Shown: positions 10,701-16,668, counted from the first letter of the stretch. The stretch is 37,523 bases of DNA from Fluviicola sp. (GCA_002734065.2 NVXU02000004.1:1-37523); one strand, 5' to 3'. Numbers and translations are program-made. Notes: generated by a model from the letters alone, not told the origin.

Positions 10701-12167
10701 ACTACATTAGACATTACTGTTCTTGCGCCAACAGCACCAACGTTTGCACCCATTGCAGATGTTTGTCAGAATGCAACGGCTCCTATTCTTCCAACAACTT
10801 CTACCAATGGAGTTACAGGAACTTGGGCGCCGGCAGTGAGTACTACAGCAGTTGGAACGATTACTTATACGTTCACACCTACAGCAGGTCTTTGTGCTAC
10901 GACTACAACTTTAGACATTACGGTTCTTGCACCAACAGTACCGACCTTTGCACCAATTACAAGTGTTTGTTTGAATGCAACAGCTCCAATCCTTCCTACA
11001 ACCTCTACCAATGGTATTGCAGGTACTTGGTCACCGGTGGTGAGTACAGCAATTTCAGGACTTTCAACTTACACGTTTACTCCGACTGCGGGGCAATGCG
11101 CAAGTACTACTACTCTTGATATTAATGTAATAGTAACTCCAACGCTAAATGCTATTGCTGATGTTGCTAATTGTGGAAGTTATGCTTTACCTGCTATTTC
11201 AGGAACTAATTTAACAGGAAATGAAGCTTACTATAACAATTCTCAAGCAACAGGAGGAACGGTTATTACAGGACCAATTACAACAACTCAAACAGTTTGG
11301 GTTTATGACGGTAATACGAATTGTTCAAGTGAATTGAGTTTTGTAGTTACCATCAATCCACTACCTAGTGTTTCTTCTATTGTTGGAGGCGGTACTTATT
11401 GTCAAGGAGATGTAATCAATGACATTGTTGTTAATGTGACAGGCAATCCAAATTGGACGGTTAATTACACATTGGATGGAGTTGCTCAATCAGCAACAAG
11501 TGGGACGAACCCAATTGTTTTAGGTAATACAACGGGTGTTTATCAATTGATTGATATTGCAGATGCAAATTGTTCGAGTCCAGTTACTGGCTTGCAAACA
11601 ATAGTAGTGAATCCAATTCCACCTGCACCTGTTCTCAGTGCTGATGCAGTATTTTGCACGACTGCGATCATTGATTTTATGTCGGGAACTGGTTCCGTTG
11701 GAGGAACATTGTACTGGTATGATGATGTCAGTTTAAATCTAAGTAACTTAATTGGTTCTGGTCCAACGGCAAATCCGAATAATACACTTGGTACTACGAC
11801 TTATTATGTTCAAGATGACAATCTAGGATGTTTAAGTCCAGTTAGTACGATTCAAGTAACGATTGATGATTGTAATGTTATTGTACCGACTGCCTTTACG
11901 CCAGATGGAGATTTAAACAATGATACATGGGAAATTCCAGGATTGGATGCTTCTTATCCGAATAATATTGTGAGAATTTACAACAGATGGGGTAACTTGA
12001 TTTTTGAACATGTTTCTTCATTAACGGTGCCGTATAGTGGAAATCAATGGGATGGAACATACAAAGGTAATATGATGCCAGTAGGATCTTACTACTATAT
12101 TATCGAAACGAATGATTCTGATACGGAAGTCCTAAAAGGAACAATTACTATAATATTGAACAAATAA
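4728..12167 (+). CDS. Giant T9SS type B secreted surface protein (about 2480 residues)
   Basis: The protein starts at ATG 4728 with a Sec signal peptide (MKTTKNFLTLLFIIFITNLS, cleavage near FSQ); in-frame TTG/GTG codons upstream would spoil it. Order along the protein: an N-terminal region; a glycine-rich segment at about 275-525 with runs such as GGGGGG; an Ig-like stretch; six tandem 78-residue Ig-like units at 648-1115; two SprB-like segments (DGQI, GGTLPYTYQW) at about 1191-1343; a jelly-roll/MAM-like region at about 1344-1575; a seventh 78-residue unit at 1578-1655; six tandem 68-residue units at 1732-2139; and more Ig-like segments. The last ~96 residues match the gliding motility-associated (CHU_C, type B) tail: PTAFTPDGDLNNDTWEIPG, IYNRWGNLIF, WDGTYKG, GSYYYIIE. 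It is probably exported through T9SS and surface-attached or adhesive. No enzyme motif was seen. Confidence 0.92.
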   Translation: MKTTKNFLTLLFIIFITNLSFSQRGKDGNYTASTANNIVNSYTFLTLDAAAGGTSIAVSSNVMAGGAFGGALAPGDLILIIQMQGASVNINTTPTTSWGATYTVPNPFLWTYDWPEHIEAWGEITAYNNAGKFEQVEVLSVSGANTINLQCALKNNYTASGHVQIVRVPRFNNLTVSGGINSIIPTLWNGNSGGIVAIEVETSVNINAGSSISASGFGFRGGQLDNVGNSGGTADPTEVRFLGSNLPAEGSEKGESLMGYYTELDALVSRYGISAPANGGGGGGFQNCGGGGGSNIGTGFYTGNGVPDPAYNTSWALDLSNPPNPNPSNPGLVVFTGLNGTSSPGGGRGGYALSDVDQNELTVGPRNASWGGDARKTNGGRGGHPLVYDATRLYFGGGGGAGDQDSGEGGAGGRGGGLVYLTCYGTISGGGIIEVNGQDGQNTNPSNLPADFGNPRRGNDGAGGGGGAGVIYIENVTAIPASINLNAIGGNGGNQNLTYAIALPDEAGGPGGSGTGGSISFSSGAPTQNLSAGANGVTNSSFMTNFPPNGATNGAAGVGSLNNPFFNITTTDVTICANSSTTLTATLTGTLPTGGVVTWYAQPFGGVSIGTGLTYTTPLLTATTTYYVGVCPSTFRTPVIVTVVPAPNLVITNPTTVCPPATVDITVAAVTAGSDLGTLTYWTDPTATTTLVTPSAVATSGTYYIQLDNGSCTTIQPVTVTISSPNLVITNPAAVCSPATVDLTAPAVTAGSDAGTLSYWTDAGATIPLASPNAVATSNTYYIQLTSGVCSTIQPVVVTVTSVNLVITNPAAVCSPAMVDLTAPAVTAGSDPGTLSYWTDAGATIPLASPSAVVTSNTYYIQLTSGACSSIQPVVVTVTSVNLVITNPAAVCSPATVDLTAPAVTAGSDAGTLTYWTDAGATIPLASPNAVATSNTYYIQLTSGACSSIQPVAVVVTTTNLVITNPATVCSPATVDLTAPAVTTGSDAGTLTYWTDAGATIPLASPNAVATSNTYYIQLTSGACSSIQPVAVVVTTTNLVITNPAAVCSPATVDLTAPAVTAGSDPGALTYWTDAGATIPLASPNAVATSNTYYIQLTNGICSSIQPVVVTITPIEDASFTMTATCDGGIANITGTPGGTFSFNVAPVDAAVINPATGAVTGGTSGNSYDVLYTTPGTCLATSVVTVTAYSVTYTVTIMDENCGAADGQIQLVASGGDGGPYQYSITGAAPYVLGGTFSGLSAGIFNISILDNSGCEVIGLESVSGTGGPTIDNLTVTGPTCAGDCDGQIVATVSGGTLPYTYQWFDALSNPIGGNSATITGLCAGDYSLQVTDASGAVVALFTEDFGIDAVACTSQGTLANGYNSGVGAWSITATGFNDVDANLWFVSTMEEGVGAGNCGSGCATAPATDRTLHLSNPAIPAFALLADQGAAYNNGGGCALGFFCVATDVRVESPAINLASTGMTMTFDYIHLSDGTDECEVLYFDGTVWNSLGILPNTGVGACGGGQHLWAQYSWPIPAALNGLANFQVGFRWVNNDDGAGTDPSVAIDNIVISSPATASCPAIANTTLVDPAPVNLVITNPAAACSPLTVDLTAPAVTAGSDAGTLSYWTDALATSALATPSAVTTTATYYIQLTSGACSIVQPVSVVVNAQPTITGNGPVCVGATVQLTGSGTPNGVTPWVSSVIGVATTDNTGLISGVALGTSDVTYTDVNGCTATVTVNVTTPVAPTFAPIADVCQNATAPILPTTSTNGVTGTWAPAVSTTAVGTITYTFTPTAGLCATTATLDITVLAPTAPTFAAIADVCQNATAPVLPTTSTNGVTGTWAPAVSTTTVGTATYTFTPTAGLCATTATLDITVLAPTAPTFAPIADVCQNATAPILPTTSTNGVTGTWAPAVSTTAVGTITYTFTPTAGLCATTTTLDITVSGTITPTFAPIASVCQNATAPVLPTISTNGVTGTWAPAVSTSTVGTATYTFTPSSSPCATTTTLDITVLAPTAPTFAPIADVCQNATAPILPTTSTNGVTGTWAPAVSTTAVGTITYTFTPTAGLCATTTTLDITVLAPTVPTFAPITSVCLNATAPILPTTSTNGIAGTWSPVVSTAISGLSTYTFTPTAGQCASTTTLDINVIVTPTLNAIADVANCGSYALPAISGTNLTGNEAYYNNSQATGGTVITGPITTTQTVWVYDGNTNCSSELSFVVTINPLPSVSSIVGGGTYCQGDVINDIVVNVTGNPNWTVNYTLDGVAQSATSGTNPIVLGNTTGVYQLIDIADANCSSPVTGLQTIVVNPIPPAPVLSADAVFCTTAIIDFMSGTGSVGGTLYWYDDVSLNLSNLIGSGPTANPNNTLGTTTYYVQDDNLGCLSPVSTIQVTIDDCNVIVPTAFTPDGDLNNDTWEIPGLDASYPNNIVRIYNRWGNLIFEHVSSLTVPYSGNQWDGTYKGNMMPVGSYYYIIETNDSDTEVLKGTITIILNK
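6669..8072 (+). repeat. Six tandem 234-bp (78-residue) Ig-like repeats
   Basis: Unit starts, marked by AATCTTGTSATTAC, fall at 6669, 6903, 7137, 7371, 7605 and 7839, so the period is exactly 234 bp. Units 2-6 are nearly identical at DNA and protein level (NLVITNPAAVCSPATVDLTA...); unit 1 is the most diverged. Units 2 and 3 share the tail VVVTVTSV, and units 4 and 5 share VAVVVTTT, which points to duplication of neighbouring units. Confidence 0.95.
9459..9692 (+). repeat. Isolated seventh copy of the 78-residue unit
   Basis: Same 234-bp length and sequence plan (NLVITNPAAACSPLTVDLTA...) as the array at 6669-8072, but set about 1.4 kb downstream after the jelly-roll-like region and more diverged (ALATSALATPSAVTTTATYY). 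Confidence 0.9.
9921..11144 (+). repeat. Six tandem 204-bp (68-residue) repeats with alternating types
   Basis: Units start at 9921, 10125, 10329, 10533, 10737 and 10941, an exact 204-bp period. Each begins PTFAPIADVCQNATAP and ends TLDITV. Units 1, 3 and 5 read ILP...TAVGTI; units 2 and 4 read VLP...TVGTAT. Unit 6 is diverged. The A-B-A-B-A order implies a 408-bp dimer as a recent duplication unit. Confidence 0.95.
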
Positions 12168-12205
12168 ATTCGTTTTAGTCCTTATAGTTAAGTCTTTATA
12201 GTGTT

Positions 12206-12763
12206 ATGACATCATCAGAAGTAAGGGAAATTTATCAAAATCAAAGTGATGCTTTGGTATCTTCAGAGAATTCGAAGGTATTGATTTCTCATTTTGGTGC
12301 TTTTTCTCAAAACTTGGTCAGTAACATTGCTACGAATGCAGAAAATTTATTACTCTCCAAAGGTGTTGACAAAGGATTGGTAAAGCGAGTTTTTTCTATT
12401 CTGATAGAAGGATTGCAGAATATTCGAATGCACGGTCAAAAAGATGAAGCTGATAGACAATTGGGCTTTCTAATTCTCTCTGAAGACGACAACTGTTTTA
12501 ATATTTCTCTAGCCAATGTCATCGACCCTGTCGATTTTGAAAAGGTAGATAAATACATAGAAGAAATTAACAACTATTCCAAAGAAGAGCTAAGGGACAC
12601 CTACTTAAATGTTCTGACCAATGAGTTTATAAGTCAGAAGGGAGGGGCTGGTCTTGGTTTCATTACTACCCGAATTAAATCGGGACATCCTTTAGAGCAT
12701 AGTTATTATGCCTTGTCGGATGGAAACTTGCTCTTTATGTTTAAAATTCGCTTAGAAAAGTAG
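12206..12763 (+). CDS. SiaB-like protein kinase (GHKL/HATPase fold)
   Basis: A 185-residue cytosolic protein that resembles SiaB-family kinases. The N-box reads EGLQNIRMHG (E68, N72), and the glycine-rich ATP lid reads KGGAGLGFITTR (G146, G147, G149, G151). In Pseudomonas, SiaB phosphorylates the regulator SiaC in a c-di-GMP/aggregation pathway. No SiaC-like gene is seen next to it here. A STAS-domain protein lies 2.6 kb downstream and could in principle be a substrate; that is inference. The gene follows the giant surface protein by 38 nt in the same direction, so read-through expression is possible. Confidence 0.7.
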   Translation: MTSSEVREIYQNQSDALVSSENSKVLISHFGAFSQNLVSNIATNAENLLLSKGVDKGLVKRVFSILIEGLQNIRMHGQKDEADRQLGFLILSEDDNCFNISLANVIDPVDFEKVDKYIEEINNYSKEELRDTYLNVLTNEFISQKGGAGLGFITTRIKSGHPLEHSYYALSDGNLLFMFKIRLEK

Positions 12764-12808
12764 GAAATGGTGAAATTATTGTGAATTTAGTGGATAGAAA
12801 TACTTCCC

Positions 12809-13150
12809 ATGGCAAAAAAGAAAAAAATCAACGTTGTCTATTCAACAAATCCAGATTATTCCTATGATTTTGATGATGATCAAGAAGATGAAACTTTGGC
12901 ATCTAATGAGCAATCATTATACGTCTCTATCGACAGAAAGCAACGTGCTGGCAAAGAAGTAACACTCGTTGAAGGATTTATTGGCAATTCTGACGACCTC
13001 AAAGGCCTTGCTAAATTTCTAAAAAGTAAATGTGGCGTTGGAGGTACTGTAAAAAACGGTGACATTCTCATTCAAGGAAAATTCAAAGATAAAGTATATG
13101 ATTTATTGGTGAAGGAAGGTTATTCTGCGAAGAAGAAAGGAGGGGGGTGA
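12809..13150 (+). CDS. SUI1/eIF1-like translation factor (YciH family)
   Basis: A 113-residue protein. The C-terminal two thirds match the SUI1/eIF1 fold: RKQRAGKEVTLVEGF (about residues 43-57), then DLKGLAKFLKSKCGVGGTVKNGDILIQGKF with the hallmark KxxCGxGG...IxxQG pattern. The basic N-terminus (MAKKKK) and an acidic DDDQEDE stretch precede it. Bacterial YciH homologues affect start-site fidelity at the 30S subunit; the role in Bacteroidota is not settled. The start ATG at 12809 gives the expected length. An octamer repeat array begins 3 nt after the stop. Confidence 0.88.
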   Translation: MAKKKKINVVYSTNPDYSYDFDDDQEDETLASNEQSLYVSIDRKQRAGKEVTLVEGFIGNSDDLKGLAKFLKSKCGVGGTVKNGDILIQGKFKDKVYDLLVKEGYSAKKKGGG

Positions 13151-13153
13151 AAG

Positions 13154-13201
13154 GAGTATTGGAGTGTTAGAGCTTTCGAGCATTGGAGCATTGGAGCATT
13201 G
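13154..13201 (+). repeat. Octamer array (GAGCNTTG family), copy 2
   Basis: Six units in perfect 8-nt register: GAGTATTG, GAGTGTTA, GAGCTTTC, then GAGCATTG three times. It starts 3 nt after the stop codon of the SUI1-like gene. A two-unit remnant lies at 13278-13293. Confidence 0.85.
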
Positions 13202-13229
13202 GTTTCACTTCTTATAGAGAAACACTCAA

Positions 13230-13270
13230 CTCTGCGAACCTCTGTGCCTACTCTGCGGTTCTCTGTGAAA
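13230..13270 (+). repeat. CTCTGYG decamer repeats
   Basis: Four units of 10-11 nt: CTCTGCGAAC, CTCTGTGCCTA, CTCTGCGGTT, CTCTGTGAAA. They form a second type of short intergenic repeat beside the octamer array. Confidence 0.75.
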
Positions 13271-13330
13271 ATATATAGAGTATTAGAGCTTTAAGCTACC
13301 GAGGGGAAGCCCTACATATTACTCTAAAAC

Positions 13331-13413
13331 AAAAAAAAGAGCCTGACTTTATGTTTAAAAAAGCGAATTCAACCAATAAATTCGAAAGAAAAATGAAACA
13401 CATAAAATCAGGC
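13331..13413 (-). terminator. Intrinsic terminator of the minus-strand candidate RNA
   Basis: GCCTGACTTTATGT (13341-13354) pairs with ACATAAAATCAGGC (13400-13413) except for one mismatch, with an inner 6-bp stem (13364-13369 with 13379-13384). On the minus strand it is followed by TCTTTTTTTTTG. Confidence 0.65.
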
Positions 13414-13569
13414 ATCTTAAACCTAAACCAAAAACAAACGAAAACTCTTTTCGAGTCTTCTTACTACTAACTAATACCATAAAGATATGGAGAATATCAA
13501 GTAGTTTTTGAATTATTATTTTAACTGTAAGGATTATTGAGTTAACAGTATTTTTTTTACAATTATTCA
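13331..13569 (-). ncRNA. Candidate small RNA (or mRNA of a 41-residue peptide)
   Basis: A TTG-N19-TATTTTTG promoter (13570-13599, minus) would start RNA near 13563. About 150 nt later comes a 14-bp stem with one mismatch (13400-13413 with 13341-13354) followed by a run of T on the minus strand (13331-13339), an intrinsic terminator. The expected transcript is about 230 nt and includes a tight CGAAAA-CTC-TTTTCG hairpin (13439-13453). An ATG at 13478-13480 opens 41 codons ending at 13355, but they run into the terminator stem and are low-complexity and Phe/Leu-rich, so a non-coding RNA is preferred. No known RNA family could be assigned by eye. Confidence 0.55.
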
Positions 13570-13599
13570 CAAAAATAACGAAATTAACCGATTTAGCAA
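13570..13599 (-). promoter_or_regulatory. Bacteroidota-type promoter, minus strand
   Basis: Read on the minus strand: TTG (13597-13599), 19 nt, then TATTTTTG (13570-13577), a full match to TTG / TAnnTTTG. No long gene follows on that strand; the candidate small RNA does. Confidence 0.65.
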
Positions 13600-13652
13600 G
13601 CATTATTTCACTAATTTCTCTCGTAAAAGAGTTTTATAACTAGAAATACTTT

Positions 13653-13660
13653 TATCTTTG
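13653..13660 (+). promoter_or_regulatory. pyrR -7 box TATCTTTG, nearly leaderless
   Basis: TATCTTTG matches TAnnTTTG exactly and ends only 5 nt before the pyrR ATG at 13666. If it is used, transcription would start at or next to the start codon. The -33 TTG element is not obvious. Confidence 0.55.
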
Positions 13661-13665
13661 CAGCG

Positions 13666-14214
13666 ATGGAAAAGCAAGTTATCCTTAATTCAAAACATTT
13701 TGAACTAACAATTAAACGGCTTTGCTATCAATTAATAGAAAATCACAATGACTTCTCGAATACTGTTTTAATTGGTTTGCAACCAAGAGGAATAAATGTG
13801 TTGACAAGAATCAAAGAGCAACTAGAGAAAATTCTCAAGAAAGACATTGTTTGCGGAGACCTCGATATCACATTCTATCGTGATGATTTTAGAAGACGAG
13901 AACAGCCTCTTATTCCCAGCGCAACGAATATTGATTTTGTCATAGAGAACAAAAAAGTAGTGATTTTAGACGATGTTCTTTACACAGGAAGAACAATTCG
14001 TTCAGGATTAGATGCACTTTTGGCCTTTGGACGACCAGAGAAAGTTGAATTACTAACAATGATTGACCGTCGCTTCCAAAGAGACTTACCTGTGCAAGCA
14101 GATTATGTAGGAAAAACAGTTGATACATTAAGCAGTGAGCGAGTTTCTGTTGAATGGAAAGAAATAGAAGGAGAAGATAAAGTTGTACTTTTTACACCCG
14201 AAGCAAATGGATAG
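13666..14214 (+). CDS. pyrR: PyrR, pyrimidine regulator / uracil phosphoribosyltransferase
   Basis: A 182-residue type I phosphoribosyltransferase. The PRPP-binding signature VVILDDVLYTGRT lies at residues 98-110, and the dimer/active-site region GLQPRGINVLTRI and DITFYRDD fit PyrR. In the Firmicutes PyrR binds pyr mRNA leaders; the family can also form UMP from uracil and PRPP. Here the likely promoter leaves almost no leader on its own mRNA, so leader attenuation at this locus is doubtful. It overlaps pyrB by 8 nt, which makes a pyrR-pyrB operon with translational coupling likely. Confidence 0.93.
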   Translation: MEKQVILNSKHFELTIKRLCYQLIENHNDFSNTVLIGLQPRGINVLTRIKEQLEKILKKDIVCGDLDITFYRDDFRRREQPLIPSATNIDFVIENKKVVILDDVLYTGRTIRSGLDALLAFGRPEKVELLTMIDRRFQRDLPVQADYVGKTVDTLSSERVSVEWKEIEGEDKVVLFTPEANG

Positions 14215-15139
14215 TTTAAGCGTAAATCATCTTACTGGAATAAAAGATTTGACCAAGAATGACATTGAGTTGATTTTTAAAACGGCAGATGCATTTAAGG
14301 AAGTCATCAATAGACCGATAAAAAAAGTACCATCGTTGCGAGACATTACCATTGCTAATTTATTCTTCGAAAACTCAACCAGAACAAGATTATCCTTTGA
14401 ATTGGCAGAAAAAAGAATGTCGGCTGATGTCGTTAATTTCTCCGCGGCAAGCAGTTCTGTTAAGAAAGGCGAAACACTCATTGATACCGTTAACAATATT
14501 CTTGCGATGAAAGTCGATATGGTTGTTATGCGTCATGCAAGTCCAGGTGCGGCAAAATTCTTATCAGAAAGAGTGGATGCAAAGGTCATCAATGCTGGTG
14601 ATGGTACACACGAGCATCCTACTCAAGCGTTGCTTGATGCCTATTCTATTCGTGAAAAATTAGGAAGCGTTGAAGGCAAGAAAGTAGTGATTGTTGGAGA
14701 TATTCTTCACTCACGCGTTGCCCTGTCTAATATTTATTGCTTGCAGAAATTGGGCGCAGAGGTGATGATTTGTGGACCAACGACATTGATTCCAAAATAC
14801 ATGCATGAATTAGGAGTGAAGGTCGAACACGACCTAATAAAAGCTTTAGAATGGTGCGATGTTGCCAATATGTTGCGTATTCAACTAGAAAGACAAGAGA
14901 TTAAGTATTTTCCATCTTTGAGAGAATATTCCATGCAATATGGTTTAACCAAAGAAATTCTAGACAATTTATCGAAAGAAATTGTTGTGATGCACCCCGG
15001 GCCGATTAATCGTGGCGTAGAAATCACAAGTGACGTTGCAGACTCTAAGCAATCAATCATTCTCAATCAAGTAGAGAATGGAGTAGCAGTGAGAATGTCG
15101 GTGATTTATTTATTGGCATCGCAGATTAAGAGAGGGTAG
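14207..15139 (+). CDS. pyrB: Aspartate carbamoyltransferase catalytic chain
   Basis: A 310-residue enzyme joining carbamoyl phosphate and L-aspartate, the committed step of pyrimidine synthesis in the cytosol. The carbamoyl-phosphate motif FFENSTRTR has STRTR at residues 57-61. MRHASPGAA, HEHPTQALLDAYS and the C-terminal HPGPINRGVEI are all intact. The ATG at 14207 gives a normal N-terminus (MDSLSVNHLTGIKDL); an in-frame upstream ATG at 14183 would add eight unlikely residues inside pyrR. No pyrI regulatory subunit is adjacent. An octamer array starts 5 nt after the stop. Confidence 0.95.
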   Translation: MDSLSVNHLTGIKDLTKNDIELIFKTADAFKEVINRPIKKVPSLRDITIANLFFENSTRTRLSFELAEKRMSADVVNFSAASSSVKKGETLIDTVNNILAMKVDMVVMRHASPGAAKFLSERVDAKVINAGDGTHEHPTQALLDAYSIREKLGSVEGKKVVIVGDILHSRVALSNIYCLQKLGAEVMICGPTTLIPKYMHELGVKVEHDLIKALEWCDVANMLRIQLERQEIKYFPSLREYSMQYGLTKEILDNLSKEIVVMHPGPINRGVEITSDVADSKQSIILNQVENGVAVRMSVIYLLASQIKRG

Positions 15140-15144
15140 TTTTA

Positions 15145-15192
15145 GAGCTTTGGAGTGTTGGAGCTTTGGAACATTCGAGCGTTAGAGTAATG
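15145..15192 (+). repeat. Octamer array (GAGCNTTG family), copy 3
   Basis: Six units in 8-nt register: GAGCTTTG, GAGTGTTG, GAGCTTTG, GAACATTC, GAGCGTTA, GAGTAATG. It starts 5 nt after the pyrB stop codon. Its first 24 nt recur as a perfect inverted copy at 15270-15293. Confidence 0.85.
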
Positions 15193-15293
15193 GTTGAAAA
15201 ATTGAGCACTGATACTTTGGGCATGCTTAAAATAAATAACAGTACGGTCTGATTTTATACACAAACTATCCAAAGCTCCAACACTCCAAAGCT
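15146..15293. repeat. Perfect 24-bp inverted repeat in the pyrB-STAS gap
   Basis: 15146-15169 and 15270-15293 are exact reverse complements over 24 nt and enclose 100 nt. Both arms are octamer arrays; the right arm extends as a reverse-strand array to about 15302. In RNA the arms would form a long stem between the pyrB end and the STAS promoter. Confidence 0.9.
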
Positions 15294-15349
15294 CGAATGC
15301 TCCTTTTACTTTTCCTTTCCTTTTTAACCTCTTTTCGCGAATAATTTGC

Positions 15350-15357
15350 TATTTTTG
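15350..15357 (+). promoter_or_regulatory. -7 box TATTTTTG before the STAS gene
   Basis: TATTTTTG matches TAnnTTTG and lies 17 nt before the ATG at 15375. No clear TTG sits at the right distance upstream. Confidence 0.5.
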
Positions 15358-15374
15358 ATAAACAAACGAATAGT

Positions 15375-15716
15375 ATGGATTTTATCATCAATCAAAATAA
15401 GGAAACGGCAGTTGTTAAAACAAACGTTGAAAAACTGAATGCAGGGAATGCACCAGAATTGAAGTCAGAACTTCTTATTTTAAGTAACAAAAGCGTGAAT
15501 AACATTGTGATTGATATGTCCTCGACCAAGTATTGTGATTCATCGGGATTGAGTGCTATTCTTATTGCCAACAGAATGTGCAAAGACACCAACGGTCGTT
15601 TCATTCTTTGCGGTTTGCAAGATAATGTCAACAAATTGGTTCAAATTGCTCAACTTGACAAAGTTTTGACAATCGTTGATTCTGAAAAAGATGCATTGGC
15701 AATTTTAAGCGAGTGA
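15375..15716 (+). CDS. STAS-domain anti-sigma factor antagonist (SpoIIAA/RsbV-like)
   Basis: A 113-residue single STAS domain. The conserved loop YCDSSGLSAIL (residues 53-63) carries the serine that kinases of the SpoIIAB/RsbW type phosphorylate (S56 or S57 by position). In partner switching the unphosphorylated form binds the kinase/anti-sigma. No RsbW is next to it; the SiaB-like kinase at 12206-12763 is the nearest GHKL-type protein. It overlaps rnz by 4 nt (GTGA), so the two genes are almost surely cotranscribed, although the functional link is unclear. Confidence 0.87.
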   Translation: MDFIINQNKETAVVKTNVEKLNAGNAPELKSELLILSNKSVNNIVIDMSSTKYCDSSGLSAILIANRMCKDTNGRFILCGLQDNVNKLVQIAQLDKVLTIVDSEKDALAILSE

Positions 15717-16624
15717 GTTTTTCAATTACCATCCTTGGAAGTGGAGCTGCTCTGCCAACAAACACAAGAAACCCAACAGCTCAATTTATCGAATGCAGAG
15801 GACGTAGAATTCTCATTGATTGCGGGGAAGGAACGCAAGTTCAATTCAGAAAATTTGGAGTTAAATTTCAACGTTTAGAATATATTCTTATTTCACACCT
15901 ACACGGCGACCATTTTTTTGGATTGGTTGGTTTATTGAGTTCAATGCACCTTCTTGGGAGGAAAAAACCGATTGAAATTTATGGTCCAGAGGGTCTTCAG
16001 CAAATTTTAGATGTACAGCTTCAATACGGAGGTTCTCGATTGGCGTTTGATATAAACGTACATGTTTTAGACACTAAAAACGCAGGTGTTGTTTTTGAAG
16101 ATGAGAAGATCATCATCAAACATTTTCCACTTTCTCACAAAGTACCGACCAATGGATTTGTTATTTCTGAGAAAAGCAAGGAAAGAACCTTATTGATTGA
16201 GAAATGCCAACGCGATGGAATTAAAATAGAGCATTATCAGTACCTCAAAAAAGGAGAAAACGTTTTAGGAGAAAATGGAAAAGAAATCCGTTTTAAGGAT
16301 TACACACTGCCTGCTGAGAAGTCAAAAGCCTATGCATTCTGCTCTGATACGAAGTACTTTGAAGCCATTGTTCCATACATTGAGAAGGTGAATTTGCTTT
16401 ATCATGAAGCGACTTTTACGGAAGAATTCAAAGACAGAGCGAAAATCACTCTACATTCCACAGCCAATGATGCAGCTGGGATAGCGAAGCGAGCAAAGGT
16501 TGGAAAGCTATTAATGGGACATCTCAGTGCCCGTTACGAAAATGGAAAACAACACCTTTTGGAAGGGCAAACAATTTTCAAAAACTGTTGTGTTGTTGAG
16601 GATGGGGATAAGTTTGAGGTGTGA
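15713..16624 (+). CDS. rnz: Ribonuclease Z
   Basis: A 303-residue metallo-beta-lactamase-fold endonuclease that trims tRNA 3' ends. The zinc motif is SHLHGDH (H62, H64, D66, H67). Other family marks are GSGAALPTNTRNPTAQ near the N-terminus, FPLSHKVPTNGF, FCSDTKY, LYHEATF and the C-terminal GHLSARY. The start is GTG at 15713, inside the STAS stop (GTGA overlap); no nearer ATG preserves the N-terminal strand. The two mature tRNA genes at the window end do not encode CCA, which fits a need for RNase Z processing. Confidence 0.94.
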   Translation: MSFSITILGSGAALPTNTRNPTAQFIECRGRRILIDCGEGTQVQFRKFGVKFQRLEYILISHLHGDHFFGLVGLLSSMHLLGRKKPIEIYGPEGLQQILDVQLQYGGSRLAFDINVHVLDTKNAGVVFEDEKIIIKHFPLSHKVPTNGFVISEKSKERTLLIEKCQRDGIKIEHYQYLKKGENVLGENGKEIRFKDYTLPAEKSKAYAFCSDTKYFEAIVPYIEKVNLLYHEATFTEEFKDRAKITLHSTANDAAGIAKRAKVGKLLMGHLSARYENGKQHLLEGQTIFKNCCVVEDGDKFEV

Positions 16625-16668
16625 ATTATTGTTTGATAATTCTGTACGTTTTTCTACTTCTACTTTCT

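Larger units (their letters stand above)
13151..13665. other. Repeat-rich 515-bp intergenic region with a candidate small RNA unit
   Basis: From left to right it holds an octamer array (13154-13201), four CTCTGYG units (13230-13270), a short octamer remnant (13278-13293), a minus-strand terminator (13331-13413), a possible minus-strand transcript with its own promoter (13570-13599), and the pyrR promoter (13653-13660). No convincing plus-strand gene lies here. Confidence 0.75.

Noticed and set aside
7004-11119. Several Cys/Ser-rich ORFs of 60-134 codons in the +2 frame within the giant gene
   Set aside because: They recur with the 234-bp and 204-bp DNA repeats and lack starts, RBS or family likeness; they are frame shadows of the repeat arrays.
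6669-11144. CRISPR array
   Set aside because: Repeats are long, contiguous, coding and have no spacers; the intergenic octamer arrays also lack spacers, and no cas gene is present.
13355-13603. 82-codon minus-strand protein gene
   Set aside because: Its ATG lies upstream of the minus-strand promoter, so the mRNA would not include it, and composition is low-complexity.
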